Assembly: GCA_016584495.1 (NCBI GenBank) | Contig: WAID01000002.1 | Span: 1,488,001-1,552,000 of the forward strand | Source of the DNA: Celoporthe dispersa | Taxonomy: Eukaryota > Ascomycota > Sordariomycetes > Diaporthales > Cryphonectriaceae | DNA length: 64,000 nt | Reading direction: 5' to 3' | Part shown: one piece after another, positions 1 through 9,475 of the stretch | How positions within the stretch are numbered: the first letter of the stretch is position 1 | Layout: every line of letters starts with the position of its first letter | The notes under the pieces: generated by a model | Told to the model about the DNA's origin: nothing | Database searches by the model: none | What the model saw: only the letters and a program-made list of their open reading frames with translations | Made by a program: the position numbers and the translations under genes

Positions 1-198
1 CAGGTGAATCGACCGACCAGGCCACTGAGGGGTCAGGCTGTGTACACTTGTATAAGGCCCCTATCTCGTCGAGCATCCTCCGCCTCTGTGCGTGGGACTA
101 CTGGCCTGTGGAGCAGCCACCAGTTCCTGTGAGATACTCGACATCCGCCGTACATACAACCTCCTCACATCTTCTCACCGCCTGCGACTCTACGCAAC
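1..198. other. Window edge and 5' leader of the first gene
   Basis: No gene is supported here. The stretch just upstream of the ATG at 199 is pyrimidine-rich, as is usual for fungal leaders. Overlapping open frames that run into the next gene are out-of-frame shadows. Confidence 0.4.
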
Positions 199-1089
199 AT
201 GACCCGTCTACCACCTACGTCTGCAGTTCCCAACCCAGCCTCCATCTTCCTGCATCCGACCTCATCAGCCATGCCCGCACCAGCTGCCCCGGCACCCACC
301 CCGCTCCCCGTGCCACGAGCAGGCACCGTAGAGGACGGAGGGGCTCCCCGCCAGCCAGCAGGCCAGGCTCGCGAGGACCACGAGGACCCGGGCGGGGACC
401 GCGCCTTCAAGCTGCCCAAGCTGCGCCTGAACGTGCTGGACCTCGCCCACCCAGGCGCCTCCCGCCTTCTCGCCGCCATCAACGCCTCGACCATCCTAGC
501 CGAGAGCGTGCAGACCGTGCTGCACCTCCTCTACCAGAAACCGTCGCCCAGCGTGCCCGGCACCCGCTCTGTCACGCTCTACCTGGAGGACATGGGCGGC
601 GTGGCGTACACCAAGGGCTCCGACCTCGACGACGACCACAAGGAGATCCACTTCTCCCTCCGCTACATCGACGGCATCAAGAAGGCCCCCGAGGGCGCCA
701 AGGGCGACACCACCGGCGCCTACGAGATCCACGGCGTGCTGGTGCACGAGCTGGTGCACTGCTTCCAGTACAATGGCCGCGGGACCTGTCCCGGCGGGCT
801 CATCGAGGGCATCGCGGACTGGGTCCGTCTCAAGGCGAACCTGGGAGCCCCGCACTGGAAGCGGGACAGCCTCCCTGAGCGTTGGGACCAGGGCTACGAG
901 AAGACGGCTTATTTCCTGGAGTGGCTTGAGGCGCGGTATGGCGAGGGCACGGTGAGGCGTGTCAATGAGACCCTGAGGACGGAGAGATACGACAAGGAGC
1001 AGTTCTGGCATGGCCTGTTTGGGAGTGGTATCGATACTCTCTGGCAAGATTATAAGAAATCCTCGTCAAGGACCGAGGCTGAGGAGTAG
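199..1089 (+). CDS. Basic-secretory-protein family zinc peptidase (intracellular type)
   Basis: A single-exon gene of 296 aa. Seen: a central HELVHCFQ motif (HExxHxxQ) followed about 20 residues later by GLIEGIADWVR, where the acidic residues would supply a further metal ligand. This pairing is the hallmark of the plant basic secretory protein/peptidase family (Pfam PF04450). Known: members are predicted zinc metallopeptidases; in plants they are secreted and linked to defence. The N-terminal ~75 residues are Pro/Ala-rich and disordered, and I see no signal peptide, so a cytosolic location is inferred. The ATG at 199 is the first in frame; MPAPAAPA at 271 is a possible alternative start. The gene converges on the membrane protein at 1520-2701. 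Substrate unknown. Confidence 0.85.
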   Translation: MTRLPPTSAVPNPASIFLHPTSSAMPAPAAPAPTPLPVPRAGTVEDGGAPRQPAGQAREDHEDPGGDRAFKLPKLRLNVLDLAHPGASRLLAAINASTILAESVQTVLHLLYQKPSPSVPGTRSVTLYLEDMGGVAYTKGSDLDDDHKEIHFSLRYIDGIKKAPEGAKGDTTGAYEIHGVLVHELVHCFQYNGRGTCPGGLIEGIADWVRLKANLGAPHWKRDSLPERWDQGYEKTAYFLEWLEARYGEGTVRRVNETLRTERYDKEQFWHGLFGSGIDTLWQDYKKSSSRTEAEE

Positions 1090-1519
1090 ACACGTAGATA
1101 CGGTCGCAGGGATAGAAGAGAGCAGAGCACAAGATCCTGTTGTCGTTGGCTTTAGACACCATCACGGGCGGGGCGTTGTTAGATGGCCATAGCATAGTCA
1201 TTATCATGAACATTTTGACAGTTAACCTCCAATGGGAATCAAATAAAAGGCACGTTGTGTAAGTAGTATTTAGAAGGAGGCGTGTCTCCCCGCACGCACA
1301 CACACACACACACACAGGAGAAGTGATCTCTTGGCTTGCGCTGAAATGCGACAAGCTCACACACCATCGCATTTTCTCCTCAACGCCGAACAGACCGAAA
1401 CTAGAAAATCCCTCCATCCCATTTCATTATTATACAAATACAGCCAGTGACTCCAGCGAAAAACAAGGAGCCCATTCCATCAAGACACCCTATCAAATGG
1501 TGTATAGTAGGTGTATCTT
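1090..1519. other. Convergent 3' spacer with CA microsatellite
   Basis: This is the 430-bp spacer between two converging genes. It holds a (CA)n tract at about 1297-1316 and AT-richer sequence fitting two 3' UTRs. No gene seen. Confidence 0.5.
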
Positions 1520-2701
1520 CTACGCGTGCTGGGCGTTTTGATGTCCATCTTCGCTCTCACTGACGACGCTGCCGACCTCCGTCCAGCTGTGCGCGGGGGT
1601 TGCGATACCATCCTCATCCTCGCTCATGATATCGTAGTAATTTGAAGACCCGTCCTGCGAAGCGATTTCGTGTGCGACGTCCACGCCGGACTCGGCAACG
1701 GAAGCAGAGTCGGTAGGCGTCAGCTGCCCGTCACTGACCAGCTCGCCATCGGACATCTCGCTCAGAGGTGCGTTGGGCGTCACGGGGAGAGGCGAGTAGA
1801 AGCTAAGGCTGGGCTGTTGTTGCTGAGCCCAGGCCTGAATAGAGGCATAAGCGGCGTGTGGCTCCTCATCGTGGTCCTGGCCCGCGGTCATGTACTCGTC
1901 CTCGGGCACTTCAGAGGTGGTCTCGGATTGTGGCACGGATCGCGACTGGGCGAAAGTTCCACTGTCGGAGGGAAGAGGCATAGGGTCGACGGAGACCAGT
2001 TCAGGCAGGGTTTCAGGGGTCATGGTGCGAGATGTCAGGGCCGCAGGCGTGATCTGTGGAGTGGCGTTGTAGATGTCCTGGGACATGACCTCGTCCTTCT
2101 CTGGCGAGATGTGGTCTTGCTCCATCTGTTCGTCGTAGTCGATTCCGTGCTCGTCTGCGAAGGGATTGGCGTACACGGAAGGGTTCAGGCCGCGAACACC
2201 AGCCTCAGTTACTCGGCGTCGGACCAGGCCGTCGTTGCTTCGCACGTCGGTCCCCGTGTTGAAGACGTAGGAGCCCTTCTCATCGGCATTCTTGTCCTCG
2301 GTCAGGAAATCATCAAAGCTTGTCGGAGACCCAGGGCTCTTCCGCTTCTCGTTCTCGGCGGTCTGCTTTTCCAGCTCCTTGGAGAGCTTCACGGCATTCC
2401 AGTACATCAGCTCCTCGCGCTGCCTTCGACGGCTCTCGTCATCGGCATCGACCTCGGTCTGGAGGAAGCCCTCGGCATCTTCGGGTCTGTTGAAGAGTGG
2501 CTCGCTATTGGAGCCCTCGGGTATGATTCCGTCTCCGAGGGACTGGAGGGCGAGAGCGATACGTCGTCGGAGGTCATTTGCCACGCGCTGGAGATCGGGG
2601 CTCTCGTAGATGGCGATAGCGGCGGCCACTGCTACCGAGGCGACGATGACGCCGGCTGAGATGGCGGCATTATTAATAGGAGGCATCTCCGCAGGGTTCA
2701 A
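1520..2701 (-). CDS. Conserved-type fungal membrane protein, function unknown
   Basis: A single-exon gene of 393 aa. Seen: a hydrophobic Ala/Val-rich segment at about residues 12-31, flanked by ESPDLQRVANDLRRR and a predicted amphipathic helix, then a long hydrophilic, acidic, Ser/Pro-rich tail with no second membrane span. The tail carries an ANPFADEHG stretch, Gln repeats (QAWAQQQQ), and an acidic C-terminus rich in Ser-Glu-Asp (MSEDEDG). The layout suggests a tail exposed to the cytosol and anchored at the N-terminus. I do not recognise the family and assign no function. A second in-frame Met (MPPINN) five codons in could also start translation. Codon use is like the neighbouring genes and there is no frame break. 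Confidence 0.75.
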   Translation of the reverse strand: MNPAEMPPINNAAISAGVIVASVAVAAAIAIYESPDLQRVANDLRRRIALALQSLGDGIIPEGSNSEPLFNRPEDAEGFLQTEVDADDESRRRQREELMYWNAVKLSKELEKQTAENEKRKSPGSPTSFDDFLTEDKNADEKGSYVFNTGTDVRSNDGLVRRRVTEAGVRGLNPSVYANPFADEHGIDYDEQMEQDHISPEKDEVMSQDIYNATPQITPAALTSRTMTPETLPELVSVDPMPLPSDSGTFAQSRSVPQSETTSEVPEDEYMTAGQDHDEEPHAAYASIQAWAQQQQPSLSFYSPLPVTPNAPLSEMSDGELVSDGQLTPTDSASVAESGVDVAHEIASQDGSSNYYDIMSEDEDGIATPAHSWTEVGSVVSESEDGHQNAQHA

Positions 2702-5700
2702 GTGAGGCTGGGAGATGCAGAAACGGGGGCGTCTTTGGGTGGCGAATAGATGTATAAGTGAGGTAGCATGAGATTGAGACGTGCAGGTGGAAAGTCAAAA
2801 GAGGGAAGGCCGCACAAGCAGTCTACGTGATGGGGGGAGGGAAGAGAGGGAAGAAAAAAGTCACCTGTGGTTGAAAGATGCTTGCATTTGTAGGGGAGGG
2901 GAAGGCAAGGTGCTGTCGCATCAGGAGTAGGTCATTGCGTGGGTTGTTGCCACCCAAGCAGCGCAGGGAGTGTGGCCAAAGCAGCCCTGGCCTCCGCACT
3001 TGTCTGGCGAGGCAGCCAAGCCATTCATTCGAATCACGCTGACTCCCTCCCTGCTCACTTGAGCCCCGCCATGATCAACGGCTCTTGAGTATTTTCCGAT
3101 GGTCACCAGGTCAAGTGCCAAATGGAGCTGGCAGGATATCGAAGCACGGCACAGCATGTGCGTGTCTCATGGGATTAGGGGGGCATTGAGAGTCTGTCTC
3201 GCACACACCTTTCGCGGCTACCGCAACGGGCATCTTGGGCTGCAGGGTCCCTGATCCGGAGTCGAGGCTGGCTCAGGAATTTTATGAGGATACTCTTAAG
3301 CCCCCCTCTGCCAGGGCTGTCTCCCTGGAGGTTGTGCGTGGGCGACTCGCTCGTGAGCTGGAGGATGCAGAAAGGACTGAGGTGGGAGGATGAGAGTGTC
3401 ACACGAGAGGATAAACGGGAGAGGGAGGAAGTCCGGACTTAATCAAGGCTCGGCCCCTTCCATGACCACCACATGGGGTATGCATTCGGCGGAGCAGCTG
3501 CCCCTCTTTCCGATAAGCGATAAGAAGGTACCTGGCCCGACACACAACTTGGCTGTGTCTGTAGGTCACCCTGGCTCTTGTCACTTAGGTCACTATGTAG
3601 TGCTAATGCCATGTCTATGCGCAGTACTGAGGTAGGTCTACGTAACCCCTGGAGTCAGCCTCGGGCGAATTTTCACTGCAACATCTCGTACTGCAGTACA
3701 ATTGCGCCTCCCGTCTAGCGGCCAAAATCCTCTCAGAGCGCTGCACCTGATAAACACTCGGGCACTGCTGTTTTCGTCTTGGTCTGACGGTCTCACTGTC
3801 GGGGCTGCAGCCATGAAATACAAGCCATATCACCTTGCCTTCCAAGGTCGGACTTGTAGTACATCTATGCTTATTATAGGGTCAAGAAAAGGGAGACGAC
3901 AAAAGGAGAGAGCCTCTCCCGGAAATCCACCGCCTGTTCCTTCGCAGCCCTGCCTATACGTCCATCTAGGATAGAGTGATTTCATAGACTAGACGTTACG
4001 CTGAGAGCGCCGTGATTGCTATCCATATGATCAGACCTCTTTATCTAAAAGCCTTCGGCACAGGACGAGATGGTATGTTAATAATATAAGTAGTAGAGTC
4101 ATAAGCTGAGAGCATACTTTTGTTGCTACCGCTGTCACTATTACTCAGAGTGGTGTAAGTGATCTGAGCACCCACATTGACAGCAGAAACGTGCAGAGGA
4201 CACGGATGAGAGTCATAATTTGCATGAACTTGTGTAGTCAGATAACAATCATCGACCTTTGTGAGCACGACTGTCTTCGGCCTCCGCGGTCTAGCCATCT
4301 TCGATTCAGAAGTCTCGCTGAGGTGTTTCATCAGAGCTGGGCTCCTCTGTTCTTGTCTCACAACATCCTGATTAGGATTTCTTCTTCGAGGGAGGTTCTC
4401 AAGGCTGAAGGCTTGGGCACTTGGTTCTACTTTCCGATCGTTTGCCTTCACTTTGAGCTGTTACGGCTATCCGCCATGGGGAAACCCCAGCGCGGCATGC
4501 GCGCAAAAGTGCGGCCATCGAGTCGCTCCGCTTCAAATGATGGTGCCCGTCTGGAACTGATCACAATGAGCTTCATTGAGACTTCAAAGGCATGATGATC
4601 ATGTGCAGGTAGACGCGGTGGCATGAGCGTGTTGGGTCAAGGAACGAAGATGTGCTGAAGGAAATATTAGGGACCAGAAAGACTGTATTACTTTGCGGCA
4701 GCGTGCTGGGACGAGCCACCTGTGCTGTGGCCAACTCAAGCATGGCCAAGAGAAATAATGTGTACTTCCTTACTTGGTCAGCCATGACGAAGATTCAGTT
4801 CATAGGATGCAGTTTGTAAGTGCAGATTTACATAGACTACTATGCACTCTGGGTTCTGAATAGGGCATATTCTGGACTGAGGAATTTACACTCGTGCCAC
4901 TAGCGAAGGCCGGGGGCGCAAACTGCGCCTTCAGCCATGCTGTCTATCTCTGGTATGTAAGATGCTGTCTTTCTGAGCATATATAAGTGGTGAGAGAATT
5001 GTGAGCCCTTAAATTGAGATGCCTGGGTACGCATTGGAATAATGGCTAATCAGAAAGTACCAGGAATTGGCACTGATGTTGGGACAGGAGCAGATGAAGG
5101 TCTCGGAAAGGGGGGAGGTGATGAATAGTTTAGATTCAATTCTGTCAAGTTGAGACAATGCTTTCATGAGCTTTTAAGGCATGAGGTGGCTGTATGGGTG
5201 TAGTGAGTTTGAGCACTGGCTGATTTGAGTTGCTTTGACAAGTGGAGTCATCTTGCACCCAAACCTTACTCTGGGACATTCCATCTCTCACAGGACAGCT
5301 AAATAAAACCTTGATGTCTGTTGCAGCTGTATGTAGCTACCTCAGCAGTCAAAGTTGGGTGTAAGAATCCACCCTGAGGGTGATGACTGCGGGTGTTCTT
5401 GCCAGAATGTGAGTATGAAGTCACAGTGGGGTCTAAAAGATGAAGAATCTGTTGTAGCAGACCCAAAATTCGGAGTGGGTGACAGAAGACACCTGGGCGT
5501 CAACTGACTGGTGTGTGACTTGTACTAGAGCCCGCCTTGGGCATCAACCTCTCAAGAGAGACTTGAGCGCTACTACCGAGTGAGAAGGGATAGCAAGTGA
5601 CAAGTGGCATTTCAATCCTCTCTGTTCCTGATTCCAGGTTAAGATCCAGCGTGCATGACCTGCAAAAGGACCATTCTGCCTTCAAAGGAGCTGTCTGTGT

Positions 5701-6178
5701 GTTCTCGAGCTGGCTAGTAGGAGGCTGAATGATCCAGAAGATTCGGTGATGTTCCTTGATGGTCCAACACCCTGTGGGGTCTACATAGTGTGCCCCCAAG
5801 GCTGAGGTGCAGGGGTGCGCGCTAGCAGTACCAGCAGGCAAAGCTGGCACCGGCGGGCAACCAGTTTTTTTCTGCCAACGCCCTGGACCGCATCCCAGGC
5901 ATCCCACTAGAGACACCACAGCAATTCTCAACCACTCAAAACTACATCTTCTTCTTTTACCACACAGCCACCACCACCAACTCTTCACCCTCCCTCCCAC
6001 AACACGAGGTCTTTGTTTCTTGACACCTAAACTTGGGCAAAACCCCTCTGCTTGTAAGCAATATTAACAGAGAACCCATCGCAGGACCAGCAGGCACGCT
6101 TGTTTACACGATACCAGCTTCCTACTACCCCGCCATACCCATCTCCAGAACCCATCCGACTTCATACAAGCCGCCATA
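2702..6178. other. Gene-free spacer upstream of hsp88
   Basis: About 3.5 kb with no convincing gene on either strand. The open frames here (for example 4041-4451 minus and 5500-6000 minus) lack family signatures, codon bias and plausible splice partners. The part from about 3960 to 5480 is AT-richer than the genes and could include decayed repeat sequence. The last 300 bp, rich in CT and CA, are the hsp88 promoter and leader. Confidence 0.5.
5736..5755. promoter_or_regulatory. Possible heat-shock element upstream of hsp88
   Basis: Three pentamers sit in 5-bp register: nGAAn at 5736-5740, nTTCn at 5741-5745, a mismatched unit, and nTTCn at 5751-5755. This resembles a gapped heat-shock element. 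It lies about 430 bp upstream of the hsp88 ATG. Hsp110 genes are classically under Hsf1 control, but a match this short can occur by chance. Confidence 0.3.
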
Positions 6179-8899
6179 ATGACCAGTGTAGTGGGTAAGT
6201 TGCAACAGACCTAGTCATTGCTGCTGCTGATGCCCTACGGCTTGTCTTGTATGCTGACTATCTACCTCTCTTTCCAGGTGTTGATTTCGGTACCCTTAAC
6301 ACGGTCATCGCCGTTGCCAGGAATCGTGGTGTCGATGTCGTACGTACAATCTCCCCCAAACGACCGGACCAAGCCTCATCTAGGACTTGATTGCGCTGCG
6401 CGAAGATATGGGCCTCTGATGCTGACCCTTTCTGCTTTTGACAGATCGCAAACGAAGTTTCAAACCGCGCCACACCGTAAGTCCCTTTCGACCTTACGCA
6501 TCCTCCCTGGCCTACCGAGTCCTAGACCTGTGCTAAAATACTGTCTCGAACAGATCCCTGGTTGGATTCGGACCCAAGTCGCGATACCTCGGCGAGTCTG
6601 CGAAGACACAAGAGATCTCCAACCTCAAGAACACCGTCAGCTGTCTGAAGCGCCTGGCTGGCCGTTCCTTCAATGACCCCGATGTCCAGCTTGAGCAGCA
6701 GTACATCTCAGCGCCCCTGGTCGACGTCAACGGCCAGGTTGGCGCCGAGGTGTCCTACTGCGGCAACAAGGAGAAGTTCTCTGCCACGCAGCTGTGCGCC
6801 ATGTTTCTGAGCAAGATCAAGGCCACCACCTCCGCCGAGATGAAGCTGCCCGTTTCCGACATCGTCCTCAGCGTCCCCGCCTGGTTCACCGACATCCAAC
6901 GGCGCGCTCTGATCGACGCTGCCGAGGTTGCTGGCCTGAAGATCCTCCGCCTAATGAACGACACGACCGCCGCCGCCCTGGGCTACGGTATCACGAAGCT
7001 CGACCTGCCCGGCCCCGAGGAGAAGCCCCGTCGCGTCGCCTTTGTCGATGTTGGCCACAGCAACTACACGTGCTCCATCGTGGAGTTCAAGAAGGGCGAG
7101 CTGGCTGTCAAGTCTACTGCGTGGGACCGACACTACGGCGGCCGCAGCTTCGACAAGGCCCTGGTCGACCACCTGCAGAAGGAGTTCTTGGGCAAGTACA
7201 AGATCGACATCTTCTCCAACCCAAGGGCTGTTGCCCGTGTGCAGGCCGCTGCCGAGAAGACCAAGAAGATCCTGTCTGCCAACCAGCAGGCCCCCCTCAA
7301 CATCGAGTCCCTCATGAACGACATCGATGTCTCCGCCATGATCACCCGGCAAGAGTTCGAGGCTCTTATCGAGCCCCTCCTCAACAAGACCGCCGCGCCC
7401 CTGGAGCAGGCCCTGGCTGATGCCAAGCTCACCAAGGACGACATCGACGTGATCGAGGTTGTTGGTGGCGGTTCCCGTGTCCCAGCTGTGAAGGAGCGCA
7501 TCCAGGCCTTCTTCGGCAAGCCCCTCTCCTTCACGCTGAACCAGGACGAGGCCATCGCCCGGGGCTGCGCCTTCAGCTGCGCCATCCTGTCCCCGGTCTT
7601 CAAGGTCCGCGACTTTGCTGTCCAGGACGCCATTTCCTACCCGATCGAGTTTGCCTGGGAGAAGGCTGCCGACATTCCTGATGAGGACACCAGCCTGGTC
7701 GTCTTCAACAAGGGCGGCATCCTGCCCTCTACCAAGATTCTTACTTTCTACCGCAAGCAGCCTTTTGACCTCGAGGCCCGCTATGTTAAGCCTGACGACC
7801 TGCCCGGCAAGACCAACCCGTGGATCGGTCGTTTCTCGGTCAAGGGCGTTAAGGCCGCCAATGGCCCTGATGACTTCATGATTTGCAAGCTGAAGGCCCG
7901 GGTTAACATCCACGGCGTGCTGAACGTCGAGAGTGGATACTACGTCGAGGACCAAGAGGTCGAGGAGCCGATTCCCGAGGAGGAGACGAAGAAGGAAGAC
8001 GGAGAGAAGAAGGACCCTGATGTGAGTGAAACGGCGACAACAAGTCTCGATGAGCTGGTGATATCGCCTGCGAAGCGCAAGCCGACGTCTTCTCCACCCG
8101 TGGGAGATGACGACGCGACTAAGCAAGCAAAACGCAAGCGGCCGTCTGCGCAGAGTAGCGGCGGCGAAGCTGCTCCAGTCCAATTGCCCTCGAGCCAGAC
8201 AGAGAGAGACGAGCTAACAGATTCAAAGGCTATGGACACGGACGGCAAGCCCAAGACGCGCAAGGTCAAGAAGCAAGTGCGCAAGGGGGAGCTGCCGATT
8301 GTCGCTGGCACGGCCTCTCTCGACACCAACGGCAAGAATGCGCTGACCGAGAAGGAGGCTGCCATGGTCATGGAGGACAAGCTCGTCGCTGACACCGAGG
8401 AGAAGAAGAACGAGCTGGAGACCTTCATCTACGAGCTGCGGAACAAGCTCGACGACCAGTACGCCGAGTTCGCCACTGATGAGGAGAAGGAGAAGATCAA
8501 GGCCAAGCTGGAGGCGACCGAGGTAAGTCACCCCGCCGCTGCTTCCCGCTGATTTTGTCTTGTCGAGAATTACAACGTGCTGACGATTCGTAGGACTGGC
8601 TCTACGACGAGGGCGATGATACCACAAAGGCCGTCTACATCGCCAAGATGGACGAGATCCGCGCCATGGCCGGCCCCATCGTGCAGAAGCACTTCGAGAA
8701 GGTCGAGAAGGAGCGACAAGAGGTGCAGGCCCGTGTCGACGCCGAGAAGGCTGCCAAGAAGGCCGCCGAGGACGAGGCCCGCAAGCAGGCCGAGGCCGAG
8801 AAGGCCGCGCAGGAGGCAGCATCAAAGCCGGACTCAGAGATGACGGATGCTACTGACGCACCCAAGGCTGAGGTCGAGGAGGCCGACGATCCTAAATAA
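6179..8899 (+). CDS. hsp88: Hsp110/SSE-type chaperone Hsp88 (nucleotide exchange factor for Hsp70)
   Basis: Exons: 6179-6194, 6278-6339, 6445-6476, 6554-8021, 8229-8522, 8594-8899; spliced product 725 aa. The N-terminus (VGVDFGTLNTVIAVARNRG) and SNRATPSLVGFG mark the actin-like ATPase domain of Hsp110 (Sse1/Hsp88), distinct from canonical Hsp70, which has DLGTT at the first motif. The phosphate motif VEVVGGGSRVPAVKE is intact near residue 340. A beta domain, an acidic loop and a long helical C-terminus (DWLYDEGDDTTKAVY) ending in an Ala/Lys/Glu coiled segment follow. Known role: cytosolic exchange factor and holdase partner of Hsp70. Three early introns crowd the first 110 coding bases. The fourth, 8022-8228, is stop-free and frame-preserving (separate entry). 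The gene converges on eIF5B. The ATG at 6179 is chosen because it gives MTSVVG before the conserved VDFGT. Confidence 0.97.
8022..8228 (+). other. Exitron-like intron inside hsp88
   Basis: It begins with GTGAGT and ends with AAG, 11 nt after a CTAAC branch-like box at 8214-8218. The 207 nt equal exactly 69 codons, in phase with both flanks and without a stop. Retention would insert a Ser/Pro-rich segment with two basic clusters (PAKRKP and KQAKRKRP) into the acidic loop, between KKDPD and AMDTDGK. Inside it, codons such as ACA, ATA, AAA, CAA and AGA are common, whereas the flanking exons are strongly GC3-biased, so intron is the likelier default. Confidence 0.7.
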
Positions 8900-9475
8900 A
8901 TCAGCGGCCCTAGCCCCGAGATTCCGACCGACACCGTCCAGATAGAGAACGTCTTGGTGTGGGGAGGGGGGGAGGATACAGCATTTCATTTAAGATATGA
9001 CGCACTAGGAATACAGGACGGATGCCATAGAGGGAGGTCTCGATGCACATTTGAGAATATTCACACAAGAACGCGCGGCTTTCCGTTGATGGTTGAAGGA
9101 GTGCAGGAAAAGAAGGAACTTCATAGAAGGGGGGATCATGATGGGGACAAACACCAATTTTTCTTTTTTCTTTTCTTTTTCCCCCCTCCCGCATTGCTTT
9201 TTTTCCCTCCTTTTTTCTCCCCCCTGTCGTGTGTGTGTGTGTGTGTATGTTTGTGGTTCGATGATGATAATTGATGGCTCGAGTTTAGAAAGAGAGAGCT
9301 TAGATTTGCCAATGAACATGACTTTCACCATGCAATCTTTCTTTCGCCAACCAGACTGGAGCCATTTTTCTAACGTTATGGATGACCTAGATAGATACAA
9401 TACACTTTTTGGACCAAACTACGCCTTTACTCTTTCTTCCCCCCCTCCCCCCCCTCTCCCGGCCGGTAGATCTTT
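8900..9475. other. Convergent 3' spacer of hsp88 and eIF5B
   Basis: The spacer holds the two 3' UTRs. Low-complexity tracts are a T/C-rich run at about 9159-9222, a (GT)n repeat at about 9229-9246 and a C-rich run at about 9439-9460. No gene seen. Confidence 0.5.

Noticed and set aside
48..878. 276-aa frame overlapping the BSP peptidase
   Set aside because: Arg/Pro-rich out-of-frame reading of GC-rich codons; the +1 frame carries the HExxH protein.
1670..2659. 329-aa open frame antisense to the membrane protein at 1520-2701
   Set aside because: Shadow frame; composition explained by the opposite strand, and the minus-strand protein has a clear membrane anchor.
4041..4451. 136-aa minus-strand frame in the 2.7-6.2 kb spacer
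   Set aside because: No recognisable motif, poor codon bias, AT-richer surroundings.
6951..8183. 410-aa open frame antisense to hsp88
   Set aside because: It mirrors GC-rich third positions of the hsp88 exons, is Leu/Val/Gly-rich with no family features, and overlaps a certain gene.
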